Shown here in pieces: positions 1 through 7,741 of a DNA stretch of 37,404 nt (within the stretch, counting starts at the first letter, position 1; each line of letters starts with the position of its first letter). Source of the stretch: Streptomyces misionensis (GTDB lineage: Bacteria > Actinomycetota > Actinomycetes > Streptomycetales > Streptomycetaceae); the NCBI RefSeq assembly GCF_007896895.1, contig NZ_VOGW01000087.1, forward strand, positions 219,292 through 256,695, in the 5' to 3' direction. Under the pieces are notes generated by a model. That model ran no database searches and was not told the DNA's origin. It worked only from the letters and a program-made list of their open reading frames with translations. A program made the position numbers and the translations under genes.

Positions 1-4
1 GGCC

Positions 5-973
5 TCAGCCCTGGCGTGCGCTCAGCGAGGCCAGGTAGGCGTTGTACTCCTCCAGCTCCTTGTCGCCGTCCCGGTCCGCCTGCCGGTCCTTGCGCTTGGC
101 CTGCCGCTGCTCGGAGCCGTACCACTGGAACAGGAGCGCGATCAGCACCAGCACGGAGGGGACCTCGCTGAAGGCCCAGGCGATACCGCCGGCCGAGCTC
201 TGGTCGGACAGGGCGTCGATGCCGAGCGAGGCGGGCGGGTGCAGGAACGTCTTCACCATCGGGGTGGACGCCATCATCAGCGCGATGCCGAAGAACGCGT
301 GGAACGGCATGCCCGCGAACAGCTCCAGCATCCGCATCAGGTGACCCGGCCGGTGCGGGCCCGGGTCCACGCCGATGATCGGCCAGAAGAAGACGACCCC
401 GACCGCGAGGAAGTGCACCATCATCGCGATGTGCCCGGTCCTCGATCCCATCAGGAAGTCGAACAGGGGGGTGAAGTAGAGCACGTACAGGCTCGCGATG
501 AACATCGGGATGGTGAACAGCGGGTGGGTGATGACCCGCATGTACCGGCTGTGCAGCAGCATCAGCAGCAGCTCGCGCGGGCCCGTGCGGCCCCGGCCCG
601 CGGTCGGCAGCGCGCGCAGCGCCAGCGTGACCGGGGCGCCGAGCAGGATCAGGATCGGCGACAGCATGCTGATGACCATGTGCTGCACCATGTGCACGCT
701 GAACATGACCATCCCGTAGTCGTTCAGCTCGGTGCACATCACCAGCATGATCGTCAGCACGCCGCTGACGAACGAGACCGTGCGGGCCGCCGACCACGCG
801 TCGCCGCGCCGGCGCAGCCGTACGACCCCCCACGCGTACAGGGCCAGCCCGAGCAGGCAGGTCACCAGGAAGAAGGGTTCGGCCGACCACTGGAGCCCCC
901 GTCCGAGCGTGAACGGTGGCATGTCCGTCATCATGCCGTGTCCGCTGTGATCCATGTGACCCATGTGATCCAT
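5..973 (-). CDS. CtaG-like cytochrome c oxidase assembly / copper membrane protein
   Basis: A polytopic membrane protein of 322 aa, matching the caa3_CtaG family implicated in copper delivery to cytochrome c oxidase. The N-terminus is rich in His and Met (MDHMGHMDHSGHGMM), a plausible copper-binding tail. About seven hydrophobic segments follow, with conserved-looking intramembrane His residues in VHMVQHMV near residue 100. The C-terminus is charged and cytosolic-looking (QRQAKRKDRQADRDGDKELEEY). I chose the ATG at 973 because an AGGAG Shine-Dalgarno sequence sits about 8 nt upstream and translation then begins exactly with the His/Met tail; the frame is open 16 codons further upstream. It lies downstream of pfkA on the same strand, separated by a strong hairpin, so it is probably a separate unit. 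Family assignment is good; the role in copper handling is inferred from the family. Confidence 0.88.
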   Translation of the reverse strand: MDHMGHMDHSGHGMMTDMPPFTLGRGLQWSAEPFFLVTCLLGLALYAWGVVRLRRRGDAWSAARTVSFVSGVLTIMLVMCTELNDYGMVMFSVHMVQHMVISMLSPILILLGAPVTLALRALPTAGRGRTGPRELLLMLLHSRYMRVITHPLFTIPMFIASLYVLYFTPLFDFLMGSRTGHIAMMVHFLAVGVVFFWPIIGVDPGPHRPGHLMRMLELFAGMPFHAFFGIALMMASTPMVKTFLHPPASLGIDALSDQSSAGGIAWAFSEVPSVLVLIALLFQWYGSEQRQAKRKDRQADRDGDKELEEYNAYLASLSARQG

Positions 974-1030
974 GCGGCGGCTCCTGATTCGTGGGAGTTG
1001 TGCGATTCTGTCCGCCCACAAGAGTAGAGC

Positions 1031-1060
1031 CGCCCCCGGTCATGCCGATGACCGGGGGCG
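1031..1060 (-). terminator. Hairpin terminator between pfkA and the ctaG-like gene
   Basis: A perfect 13-bp inverted repeat (1031-1043 with 1048-1060) closes on a 4-nt loop. It lies in the gap after the pfkA stop. There is no T-tract, as is usual for Streptomyces terminators, so function is inferred from stem strength and position. Confidence 0.6.
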
Positions 1061-1103
1061 GGTAGTTCACGGCCGGACCAACGGCCGGGCGCACGGCTGT
1101 CAC

Positions 1104-1137
1104 GCAGCCGGACCGGCAGTCGGACCGGCAGCCGGAC
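1104..1137. repeat. 12-nt tandem repeat at the pfkA 3' end
   Basis: Nearly three copies of a 12-mer (GCAGCCGGACCG, GCAGTCGGACCG, then GCAGCCGGAC) run up to the pfkA stop codon. No function is suggested; it looks like local slippage. Confidence 0.6.
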
Positions 1138-2162
1138 TAAAGGACGCACTCCGCTTCGTCGTACCGCTCCACGGGCACCGTCTTGAGGGTCTCCACCGCC
1201 TCCGCCAGCGACACCATCACGATGTCGGTGCCGCGCAGGGCCGTCATCATCCCGAACTCGCCCCGGTGCACCGCCTCCACCGCGTGCCAGCCGAACCGGG
1301 TGGCCAGCACCCGGTCGTAGGCGGTCGGCGTGCCGCCGCGCTGCACATGTCCGAGGATGACCGGCCGCGCCTCCTTGCCGAGCCGCTGCTCCAGCTCGAC
1401 CGACAGCTGCCGGGCGATGCCCGCGAAGCGCTCGTGGCCGTAGACGTCCTTGCCGCCCTCGTCGAAGTCCATGGAGCCGGCGCGGGGTTTGGCGCCCTCG
1501 GCGGCGACCACGATGGCGAAGCGCTTGCCGGCCGCGAACCGGTCGCCCACCTTCCGGGTCAACTCGTCGATGTCGAAGGGCCGTTCCGGTACGACGACGG
1601 CGTGGGCGCCGGCCGCCATGCCGGAGTGCAGGGCGATCCAGCCGGTGTGCCGGCCCATGACCTCCACGATCAGCACCCGCTGATGGGACTCGGCCGTGGT
1701 CTTCAGCCGATCCAGCGCCTCGGTCGCCACGGTCACGGCGGTGTCGAAGCCGAAGGTGACATCGGTGACAGCGATGTCGTTGTCGATGGTCTTGGGCACG
1801 CCCACGATGGGCAGCCCGTTGTCCGACAGCAGCCGGGCCGCCTTCAGGGTGCCCTCGCCGCCGATCGGGATGATCGCGTCGAGGCCCAGCTCCGCCACAT
1901 GCCCCTTGGCCCGCTCGACGCCGTCACGCAGATGCTCCGGGCGAACCCGGGAGGAGCCGAGGATGGTGCCGCCGCGCGCCAGGATGCCGCCCACGGCGTC
2001 CAGGTCGAGCTTCACGGAGTCGCACTCCAGCAGGCCCTTCCAGCCGTCCCGGAAACCGATGACCTCGTCGCCGTGGTCGGCGACGGCACGGTGCACGACG
2101 GACCGGATGACGGCGTTCAGGCCGGGGCAGTCGCCGCCGGACGTGAGGACACCAATGCGCAT
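1137..2162 (-). CDS. pfkA: ATP-dependent 6-phosphofructokinase
   Basis: Phosphorylates fructose 6-phosphate to fructose 1,6-bisphosphate in glycolysis (cytosol). At 341 aa it is the usual length for actinobacterial PfkA. Visible motifs are the N-terminal ATP/F6P loop GVLTSGGDCPGLNAVIR (4-20), GGEGT at 101-105, and the catalytic PKTIDND (123-129) with Asp127. Numbering coincides with the E. coli enzyme: Gly104 predicts ATP use, whereas pyrophosphate enzymes carry Asp there. Lys124, by contrast, is the residue typical of PPi-type enzymes. This Gly104/Lys124 combination is known for the actinobacterial group of ATP-dependent PFKs. The ATG at 2162 has a GAAGG sequence upstream. Streptomyces carry several pfkA paralogues; the position beside murT/gatD resembles the one called pfkA3 in S. 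coelicolor (from memory). Confidence 0.95.
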   Translation of the reverse strand: MRIGVLTSGGDCPGLNAVIRSVVHRAVADHGDEVIGFRDGWKGLLECDSVKLDLDAVGGILARGGTILGSSRVRPEHLRDGVERAKGHVAELGLDAIIPIGGEGTLKAARLLSDNGLPIVGVPKTIDNDIAVTDVTFGFDTAVTVATEALDRLKTTAESHQRVLIVEVMGRHTGWIALHSGMAAGAHAVVVPERPFDIDELTRKVGDRFAAGKRFAIVVAAEGAKPRAGSMDFDEGGKDVYGHERFAGIARQLSVELEQRLGKEARPVILGHVQRGGTPTAYDRVLATRFGWHAVEAVHRGEFGMMTALRGTDIVMVSLAEAVETLKTVPVERYDEAECVL

Positions 2163-2356
2163 AGCCCGTATTACCTTCTCGAACGTGGGCCGGGAGACCG
2201 GACCACGTTGTCCGGCGGATTCCCGATCACCCTACCGGCGTGAGGGGGTGGCTCCGTAGCGGGCGTCCGCCTGCTGGACGCGCCCGCCCAGATGAGCGGA
2301 CGAGCCGTCAGGCGGGCCCGCCACGAGGGTGCCGGAAACCGCTGAGAAGGCCCTGA

Positions 2357-2380
2357 CGCGCGGCGTGCGCGAGCCGCGCG
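2357..2380 (-). terminator. Hairpin downstream of gatD
   Basis: An 8-bp GC-only inverted repeat (2357-2364 with 2373-2380) with an 8-nt loop lies just after the gatD stop. The 225-nt gap between gatD and pfkA otherwise shows no gene; a pfkA promoter is likely there but I could not identify boxes with confidence. Confidence 0.35.
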
Positions 2381-2387
2381 CCGGTGC

Positions 2388-3116
2388 CTACGCGGGCTGC
2401 TGCGCGGCCGCGATGCGCTCCTCGCGCAGCGCGTCGTACCAGCGGTCGTCGATCGGCGGCAGCGCGTTGACGTCGAGCGCCAGCTTCAGCAGCAGATCGG
2501 CGATCAGCGGGTTGCGGGCGAGGACCGGCCCGTGCATGTACGTGCCGAAGACGGTGCCGTTGTAGGCGCCCTCCGTGCCGTCCCCGGTGCCGTTGCCCCG
2601 GCCGATCTTGGTCCGGGCGAAGGGGCGGGCGGTGGGGCCGAGGTGGGTGACGCCCTGGTGGTTCTCGAAGCCGGTCAGCGGGGGCAGCCCGAGCTGCGGG
2701 TCGATGTCCGCGAGCACGTCGCCGACGCACCGCTCGCCCTCGCCGCGCACCGAGACCACGTCGAGCAGCCCGAGGCCCGGCTCGCGCTGGCCGAGGTCGT
2801 TGATGAACTCGTGCCCGAGGATCTGGTAGCCGGCGCACACCGAGAAGACGATGGCGCCGTTCTGCACCGCCCGCTGGAGGTGCCCGTCACGGCGCAGCCG
2901 CTCGGCCGCGAGCCGCTGCGGACGGTCCTCGCCGCCGCCGATCAGATAGATGTCGCCGGAGGTCGGGATCGGCTGGTCGCTGCGCACGTCCAGCCGGGCC
3001 ACGTCCAGGCCGCGCTGCCGGGCCCGGCGCTCCACGACCAGGGCGTTGCCCTGGTCGCCGTAGGTGCTCAGCAGGTCCGGGTAGATCCACACCAGCCGCA
3101 GTTGGTTGTCGCTCAT
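2388..3116 (-). CDS. gatD: Lipid II isoglutaminyl synthase, glutaminase subunit GatD
   Basis: Glutamine amidotransferase subunit that hydrolyses glutamine and passes ammonia to MurT, amidating the D-Glu of the lipid II stem peptide to D-isoglutamine. At 242 aa it is a stand-alone class I GATase of the CobB/CobQ type. The nucleophile is Cys94 in FSVCAGYQILG and the catalytic His is His195 in GTYMHGPVLARNP, both in the expected spacing. The conserved N-terminal YPDLLSTYGDQGN signature of GatD is present (12-24). It starts 21 nt after the murT stop, so the pair forms a murT-gatD operon. The neighbouring MurT with its zinc ribbon makes this assignment firmer than for a generic cobyric-acid-synthase-like GATase. 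Confidence 0.93.
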   Translation of the reverse strand: MSDNQLRLVWIYPDLLSTYGDQGNALVVERRARQRGLDVARLDVRSDQPIPTSGDIYLIGGGEDRPQRLAAERLRRDGHLQRAVQNGAIVFSVCAGYQILGHEFINDLGQREPGLGLLDVVSVRGEGERCVGDVLADIDPQLGLPPLTGFENHQGVTHLGPTARPFARTKIGRGNGTGDGTEGAYNGTVFGTYMHGPVLARNPLIADLLLKLALDVNALPPIDDRWYDALREERIAAAQQPA

Positions 3117-3137
3117 GAGGTGATCGCCCTTCGAAGA

Positions 3138-4376
3138 TCAGTTGCCGACGCGGCGGCGCAGGTCCTGGAACGCGGTGTAGTTCGCGATGACCTCGATCCG
3201 TCCCGGCGGGCACAGCTGGACGGCCTGGTCGAGGTTCTCGCAGACCTGGAAGTGCTGGTTGGCCACTTCCAGCCGGACGGCGAGGTCCAGCTTCCGGTCG
3301 CCGAGCACGAAGATCGGGTGGCCGGTCAGCCGGGTGTAGTCGACGTCCCACAGCCAGGAGGTGTCGGTGCCGTCGGCCCCGCGCGCGTTCACGGACAGGA
3401 TCACCGGGGCGGGCGGCGGGTCGATCAGGGAGAAGGTCTCCAGCCAGCCGGCCGGGTTCTTGGCCAGCAGCAGCCGCAGGTCCCGGTTCTGGAACTGCAC
3501 GACGTCGTAGCGTCCGGCGACCGCCTGCACCTGGTACATCCGCTCCAGGGCGACCTGCGGCGGCACCCCGAAGACGGCGGCGACGGCGGCGGAGCTGGCC
3601 GCGTTGGCCTTGTTGGCGCGGCCCGGCAGCTGGAGGTGGATCGGCCAGGCCGAGCCGTGCGGGTCGAGGACGTGGTCCCCGGACAGCGCCCAGGAGGGCG
3701 TGGGCCGGCGGAAGCCGCACTCGCCGCAGAACCAGTCGTCGCCGGGGCGCTGCATCACGCCACCGCAGGACGGGCAGGACCAGGCGTCGTCCTTCCACAT
3801 CTGCCCGGCCGCGACCCAGATCACGTTCGGGGAGGAGGAGGCGGCCCACACCACCAGCGGGTCGTCGCAGTTGGCGACCACGACCGCCTTGGAGCCGGCC
3901 AGGCCCTCGCGCCAGTTCTCGGCGAGCATCCGGGTCTCGGCGGCGCGGTCGAGCTGGTCGCGCGAGAGGTTGAGCAGGGCGATGCACTTGGGGTCGGTGT
4001 CCCGGGCCACTCCGGCCAGGTACTTCTCGTCGACCTCTATGACGCCGAACTTGGCGTCCGAGCCGCCCGCGAGCGCCGAGGTGATGCCGGCCGGCATGTT
4101 GGCGCCGAGCGCGTTGGACACCACCGGGCCCGCGGCGCGCAGCGCCTCCGCGATCAGCCGGGTGGTGGTGGTCTTGCCGTTGGTGGCGGACACCAGCACG
4201 ACGTCCAGGTTCTGGGCGAGCCGCGCCAGGAGGTCGGGGTCGAGTCTGAGCGCGACCCGTCCCCCGATCACCGACCCGCTGCCCCGCCCGGCGGCGCGCG
4301 ATGCCGCAGCGACCGCCTTGCCCGCGGTCACGGCCAGCTTGGCCCGCGGCGTGAGCGGGTCCGAGTTGCCTGCCAT
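3138..4376 (-). CDS. murT: Lipid II isoglutaminyl synthase, Mur-ligase subunit MurT
   Basis: ATP-dependent ligase-type subunit that activates the alpha-carboxyl of D-Glu in lipid II for amidation with GatD-derived ammonia. At 412 aa it shows the Mur-ligase P-loop SATNGKTTTT (63-72), the LNLSRDQLDR signature near 135-144, a four-Cys zinc ribbon (Cys201, Cys204, Cys217, Cys220) inserted in the central domain, which is diagnostic of MurT, and the C-terminal DUF1727 region. The ATG at 4376 has an AAGGAGG Shine-Dalgarno sequence about 9 nt upstream. It is the first gene of the murT-gatD pair and is divergent from def across a 152-nt gap. Peptidoglycan amidation is common in actinomycetes and affects cross-linking and lysozyme resistance. 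Confidence 0.94.
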   Translation of the reverse strand: MAGNSDPLTPRAKLAVTAGKAVAAASRAAGRGSGSVIGGRVALRLDPDLLARLAQNLDVVLVSATNGKTTTTRLIAEALRAAGPVVSNALGANMPAGITSALAGGSDAKFGVIEVDEKYLAGVARDTDPKCIALLNLSRDQLDRAAETRMLAENWREGLAGSKAVVVANCDDPLVVWAASSSPNVIWVAAGQMWKDDAWSCPSCGGVMQRPGDDWFCGECGFRRPTPSWALSGDHVLDPHGSAWPIHLQLPGRANKANAASSAAVAAVFGVPPQVALERMYQVQAVAGRYDVVQFQNRDLRLLLAKNPAGWLETFSLIDPPPAPVILSVNARGADGTDTSWLWDVDYTRLTGHPIFVLGDRKLDLAVRLEVANQHFQVCENLDQAVQLCPPGRIEVIANYTAFQDLRRRVGN

Positions 4377-4515
4377 CAGTTCTCGATCCTCCTTGCGTAC
4401 GCGCCGCGCCTGGGGCCATCCGGCAACGTGGTGTGAACCCTCAGCCTATCGAGATCCATTCCCACACCCGAATCCCGGTCGCACCCATGGCGGCGGGCAT
4501 GAGCTGAACGAACCG

Positions 4516-4531
4516 TACCCTTGCCGCCATG
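4516..4531 (+). promoter_or_regulatory. Possible leaderless -10 region of the deformylase gene
   Basis: TACCCT at 4516-4521 resembles a Streptomyces -10 hexamer and is followed 7 nt later by the ATG of def. No Shine-Dalgarno sequence precedes that ATG, so transcription could start at the start codon. No good -35 element was found; this is a weak call. Confidence 0.3.
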
Positions 4532-5068
4532 CGACACGGTTCCATTGCGGGCGCCCACGGGCGCGTCCGGCCCCTCACCCTGCTCGGCGACGGCGGCTTG
4601 CGCGAACAATGCCGGGAAGTCACCGACTTCGGCCCCGAGCTCGCGGCGCTCGTGGAGGACCTGTTCGCCACGATGTACGCGGCGCGGGGAGTGGGCCTGG
4701 CCGCGAATCAGGCCGGGGTGCCGCTGCGGGTGTTCGTGTACGACTGTCCGGACGACGAGGACGTACGGCATCTCGGTCATGTGGTGAACCCGCGGCTGGT
4801 GGCGGTGGACGGGATCGTGCTGCGGGGTCCCGAGGGCTGTCTGTCCCTGCCGGGCCTGGAGGCGGGCACGGAACGGTACGACCACGCGGTGGTCGAGGGA
4901 TTCACGGCGGCCGGGGAGCCGGTCACCGTCCACGGCACGGGCTTCTTCGCCCGGTGCCTGCAGCACGAGTACGACCACCTGGAAGGCCGGGTCTACGCGG
5001 ACCGTGTGACGGGGTGGCGGCGGCGCCTTCTGGAGCGGCGCATCCGGCGGGCCTCCTGGAGCCGGTGA
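4529..5068 (+). CDS. def: Peptide deformylase
   Basis: Metalloenzyme removing the N-formyl group from the initiator Met of nascent proteins. At 179 aa all three family motifs are intact: motif I GVGLAANQ (54-61), motif II EGCLSLPG with metal ligand Cys104, and motif III QHEYDHLEG with ligands His146 and His150 and catalytic Glu147. Motif II/III spacing is normal, so the enzyme should be active. The start at 4529 has no ribosome-binding site and may be leaderless. It is convergent with the TetR gene, with only one base between the two stop codons. Streptomyces usually carry several def paralogues; this one is not next to fmt, so it may be a secondary copy. Confidence 0.94.
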   Translation: MRHGSIAGAHGRVRPLTLLGDGGLREQCREVTDFGPELAALVEDLFATMYAARGVGLAANQAGVPLRVFVYDCPDDEDVRHLGHVVNPRLVAVDGIVLRGPEGCLSLPGLEAGTERYDHAVVEGFTAAGEPVTVHGTGFFARCLQHEYDHLEGRVYADRVTGWRRRLLERRIRRASWSR

Positions 5069-5069
5069 C

Positions 5070-5714
5070 TCAGAAGCCGGGTCCGCCCACCCGGTCCCCG
5101 GCGGCCGCCAGCCGGCCCCACAGCAGGTCGGCGAGGGAGCGCACCAACTCGGCGCGGGAGCAGGGCCGTTCGCCCAGCCACCAGTCGCCGGCGGCGTGCA
5201 TCATGCCGACGATCCCGTGCCCCCACACCCGGGCGAGCTGCTGGCTGCCGGGGCCGAGGTCCACCCGCTCCTCGATGACCTGGGCCAGGTCCTCGCCCAT
5301 CCGCCGCAGCAGCGGGGCGCTGTGCTTGCCCACATCGAAGCCCTGGTCGGTGCCGGTGCTGCCCTCGGCCGGGTGCATCAGGAAGCGGTAGACCTGGGGG
5401 CGCGCCTCGATCGCGGCGAGGTAGGTGTCCAGCGTGGACTCCACGCGCTCCCGCCGGTCCGCGGGGGCGTCCAGCGCCGCGCGCAGGGAGGACAGCAGGG
5501 CGTCGGTGTGCCGCTTGGCGAGGGCGGCGTACAGGCCGCCCTTGTCGCCGAAGTGCCGGTAGAGGATCGGTTTGGTGATCCCGGCCTCGGCGGCGATGGC
5601 GTTCATCGACGCCTGCGGGCCGTCGCGGAGCACCACCCGGTCGGCGGCCTCCAGCAGCTCGCGCCGTCGGCGGTCGGCGGACCGCTGCTGATCGGTCCGC
5701 TGCGTGGTGTCCAT
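5070..5714 (-). CDS. TetR/AcrR-family transcriptional regulator
   Basis: A DNA-binding repressor of 214 aa. The N-terminal helix-turn-helix lies at about residues 17-63, with a typical recognition helix ITKPILYRHFGDKGGLY. The remaining residues form the all-helical ligand-binding/dimerisation part. A GGGGAGAG ribosome-binding site precedes the ATG at 5714. It is divergent from the acyl-CoA dehydrogenase at 5881, and the 166-nt gap contains overlapping inverted repeats over the dehydrogenase promoter, so local repression of that gene with an acyl-CoA-type effector is the simplest inference. The effector cannot be predicted from sequence. Confidence 0.9.
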   Translation of the reverse strand: MDTTQRTDQQRSADRRRRELLEAADRVVLRDGPQASMNAIAAEAGITKPILYRHFGDKGGLYAALAKRHTDALLSSLRAALDAPADRRERVESTLDTYLAAIEARPQVYRFLMHPAEGSTGTDQGFDVGKHSAPLLRRMGEDLAQVIEERVDLGPGSQQLARVWGHGIVGMMHAAGDWWLGERPCSRAELVRSLADLLWGRLAAAGDRVGGPGF

Positions 5715-5810
5715 GTACTCTCCCCACCCGTGCTGAATCGGTGACGCCTGCGCAAACTAACACTGTCCGTGGCCCCGACATCGAACGGGATGCCGAGCCG
5801 TCATCGCAGG

Positions 5811-5840
5811 TTGACTTTTCCTACCCGTCGGTAACAGACT
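5811..5840 (+). promoter_or_regulatory. Predicted promoter of the acyl-CoA dehydrogenase gene
   Basis: TTGACT (5811-5816) and CAGACT (5835-5840), with an 18-nt spacer, fit the principal-sigma pattern. The candidate -10 sits inside the inverted-repeat cluster at 5822-5858, as expected for repression by the divergent TetR. Confidence 0.5.
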
Positions 5841-5858
5841 CGGGTTACCGCTAGTAAC
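5822..5858. promoter_or_regulatory. Candidate TetR operator array
   Basis: Overlapping dyads are visible: CGGTAAC (5829-5835) pairs with GTTACCG (5844-5850) across 8 nt, GTTAC (5844-5848) pairs with GTAAC (5854-5858) across 5 nt, and TACC (5822-5825) with GGTA (5830-5833). Repeated GTAAC/GTTAC half-sites suggest two TetR dimers binding side by side. The match to this particular regulator is inferred from position. Confidence 0.6.
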
Positions 5859-5880
5859 ACCGTACGCCGCTGGAGGGGAC

Positions 5881-7110
5881 ATGGCCGAGTTCACCATGGA
5901 GCTGAACGACGAACAAAAGGAAGTCCGGGACTGGCTCCATGGCTTCGCCGCCGAGGTGATCCGGCCGGCCGCCGCCGAGTGGGACGAGCGCGAGGAGACC
6001 CCCTGGCCGGTCATCCAGGAGGCCGCGAAGGTCGGCATCTACTCCCTCGACTTCTACGCGCAGCAGTACTTCGACCCCACCGGCCTCGGCATCCCGATGG
6101 CCATGGAGGAGCTGTTCTGGGGCGACGCGGGCATCGCCCTGTCCATCGTCGGCACCGGTCTGGCCGCGGTCGGCGTCCTCGCCAACGGCACCGAGGAGCA
6201 GATCGGCACCTGGATCCCGCAGATGTACGGCGACGCCACCGACGTCAAGGTCGCCGCCTTCTGCTCCTCCGAGCCCGACGCCGGTTCCGACGTGGCCTCC
6301 CTGCGCACCCGCGCCGTCTACGACGAGGCCAAGGACGAGTGGGTGCTCAACGGCACGAAGACCTGGGCGACCAACGGCGGCATAGCCAACGTCCACGTCG
6401 TGGTGGCCAGCGTCGACCCGGAGCTGGGTTCCAAGGGCCACGCCTCCTTCATCGTCCCGCCGGGCACGCCCGGGCTCACGCAGGGCCAGAAGTTCAAGAA
6501 GCACGGCATCCGCGCCTCGCACACCGCCGAGGTCGTCCTCGACGACGTCCGCGTCCCCGGGTCCTGCCTGCTCGGCGGCAAGGAGAAGCTGGACGAGCGG
6601 CTGGCCCGCGCCCGGGAGAAGGCGAAGGCCCAGGGCGGCGAGCGGGTGAAGAACGCGGCCATGGCCACGTTCGAGGCTTCGCGGCCGGCGGTCGGGGCGA
6701 TGGCCGTGGGCACCGCCCGGGCGGCCTACGAGGTCGCCCTCGACTACGCGAGGACGCGGGAGCAGTTCGGGCGGCCGATCATCGACAACCAGGGCGTCGC
6801 CTTCCAGCTCGCGGACATGCGCACGCAGATCGACGCCGCGCGGCTGCTGGTGTGGCGGGCTTCGTGGATGGCGGTCAACGGCAAGCCGTTCACCGCGGCC
6901 GAGGGATCGATGTCGAAGCTCTTCGCCAGCGAGACGGCGAAGAAGGTGACCGCGCAGGCGATCCAGATCCTCGGCGGGAACGGGTACACCCGCGAGTACC
7001 CGGTGGAGCGGATGCACCGGGACGCCGCGATCTACACCATCTTCGAAGGGACCAGCGAGATCCAGCGGCTGGTCATCGCGCGGACGCTGTCCGGCATGTC
7101 CATCCGGTAG
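5881..7110 (+). CDS. Acyl-CoA dehydrogenase
   Basis: FAD-dependent alpha,beta-dehydrogenase of an acyl-CoA thioester, passing electrons to ETF. At 409 aa it has the normal three-part fold: N-terminal helical domain, a beta-domain with [19 protein letters not shown] (128-144), and the C-terminal helical domain with REQFGRPI (293-300), the [19 protein letters not shown] region and catalytic-base position Glu389 in [11 protein letters not shown] charged stretch (about 232-258, rich in Lys/Arg/Glu) lengthens the segment between the beta-domain and the C-terminal helices. A TGGAGGGG Shine-Dalgarno sequence lies 5 nt before the ATG. It is divergent from TetR and ends in a strong shared terminator. 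The chain length of the substrate cannot be told. Confidence 0.92.
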   Translation: MAEFTMELNDEQKEVRDWLHGFAAEVIRPAAAEWDEREETPWPVIQEAAKVGIYSLDFYAQQYFDPTGLGIPMAMEELFWGDAGIALSIVGTGLAAVGVLANGTEEQIGTWIPQMYGDATDVKVAAFCSSEPDAGSDVASLRTRAVYDEAKDEWVLNGTKTWATNGGIANVHVVVASVDPELGSKGHASFIVPPGTPGLTQGQKFKKHGIRASHTAEVVLDDVRVPGSCLLGGKEKLDERLARAREKAKAQGGERVKNAAMATFEASRPAVGAMAVGTARAAYEVALDYARTREQFGRPIIDNQGVAFQLADMRTQIDAARLLVWRASWMAVNGKPFTAAEGSMSKLFASETAKKVTAQAIQILGGNGYTREYPVERMHRDAAIYTIFEGTSEIQRLVIARTLSGMSIR

Positions 7111-7122
7111 GGGCGCCGTCGG

Positions 7123-7168
7123 ACCGCGCGACCGGCCGCGATCAACGGATCGCGGCCGGTCGCGCGGT
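7123..7168. terminator. Strong bidirectional terminator
   Basis: A perfect 21-bp inverted repeat (7123-7143 with 7148-7168) with a 4-nt AACG loop fills the gap between the convergent acyl-CoA dehydrogenase and cupin genes. Being symmetrical, it can terminate both transcripts. Confidence 0.85.
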
Positions 7169-7188
7169 TCCCCGTCGGTGACCGTGGG

Positions 7189-7734
7189 TCACCTGTGCCG
7201 GAGCGGGGTGAGCTGCTCGATGTCGTACTTCACCCGCAGCGCCTCGATCGCCTCCTGGTCGGGCGGCCCGCCGTCGCTCAGGATCTCCAGGAGTTCCTCG
7301 AAGTAGCGTTCGTGGTCCGGGGGCGGGCTCGCCTGGAAGAACATCTTGGCGGGGGTGTCCGTCGGGTTGGCGAACGCGTGGGGGCAGCCGGGGGGTACGA
7401 CGATGACCGTGCCCGGGGTCGCCCGGACCACCCTGTTGCCCGAACTCGACTCCCACCTCTTCCAGTTGTCGGGGGTGCGGATGCGCGGCTCGAAGGCGAG
7501 CACGTCCAGCTCACCCTCCAGCACGTAGAACAACTCCTCGCTGCGGGTGTGCACGTGGGCACCGACGTCGAAGCCCGGCGGGACCTCCACCTCGAAGGTG
7601 GAGGCCATCCGTGAGTGCACGCCGGTGACCTTGAACGTGACCCGCTGTGCGGGCGTCTCCACCACCCGGCCGTGACCCGGCGGGACGAGCAGCCCGTCGA
7701 CCGATGCCGATGTCAGCCCTTCGATCGTCGTCAT
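7189..7734 (-). CDS. Cupin protein, MomA-like quinone-forming monooxygenase candidate
   Basis: A single-domain cupin of 181 aa. Cupin motif 1 shows GAHVHTRSEE with His60, His62 and the acidic ligand near Glu66/67; motif 2 shows GTVIVVPPGCPHAFANP with His119 and Asn123, so a metal site is likely. It is the third gene of the rppA - P450 - cupin set and begins 7 nt after the P450 stop with a GAGGG ribosome-binding sequence. Cupin proteins in this position (MomA of S. antibioticus) oxidise 1,3,6,8-tetrahydroxynaphthalene to flaviolin. I assign that role by context and family, not by unique residues. Confidence 0.82.
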   Translation of the reverse strand: MTTIEGLTSASVDGLLVPPGHGRVVETPAQRVTFKVTGVHSRMASTFEVEVPPGFDVGAHVHTRSEELFYVLEGELDVLAFEPRIRTPDNWKRWESSSGNRVVRATPGTVIVVPPGCPHAFANPTDTPAKMFFQASPPPDHERYFEELLEILSDGGPPDQEAIEALRVKYDIEQLTPLRHR

Positions 7735-7741
7735 CGCGCCC

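Noticed and set aside
239..1027. Long plus-strand open frame opposite the ctaG-like gene, rich in His/Arg/Gln
   Set aside because: Composition is that of an antisense shadow in high-GC DNA; the minus strand encodes a clear membrane protein family member.
2532..4436. 634-codon plus-strand open frame opposite murT/gatD
   Set aside because: No domain, low-complexity Val/Gly/Ala/Arg composition, and both opposite genes have intact catalytic motifs.
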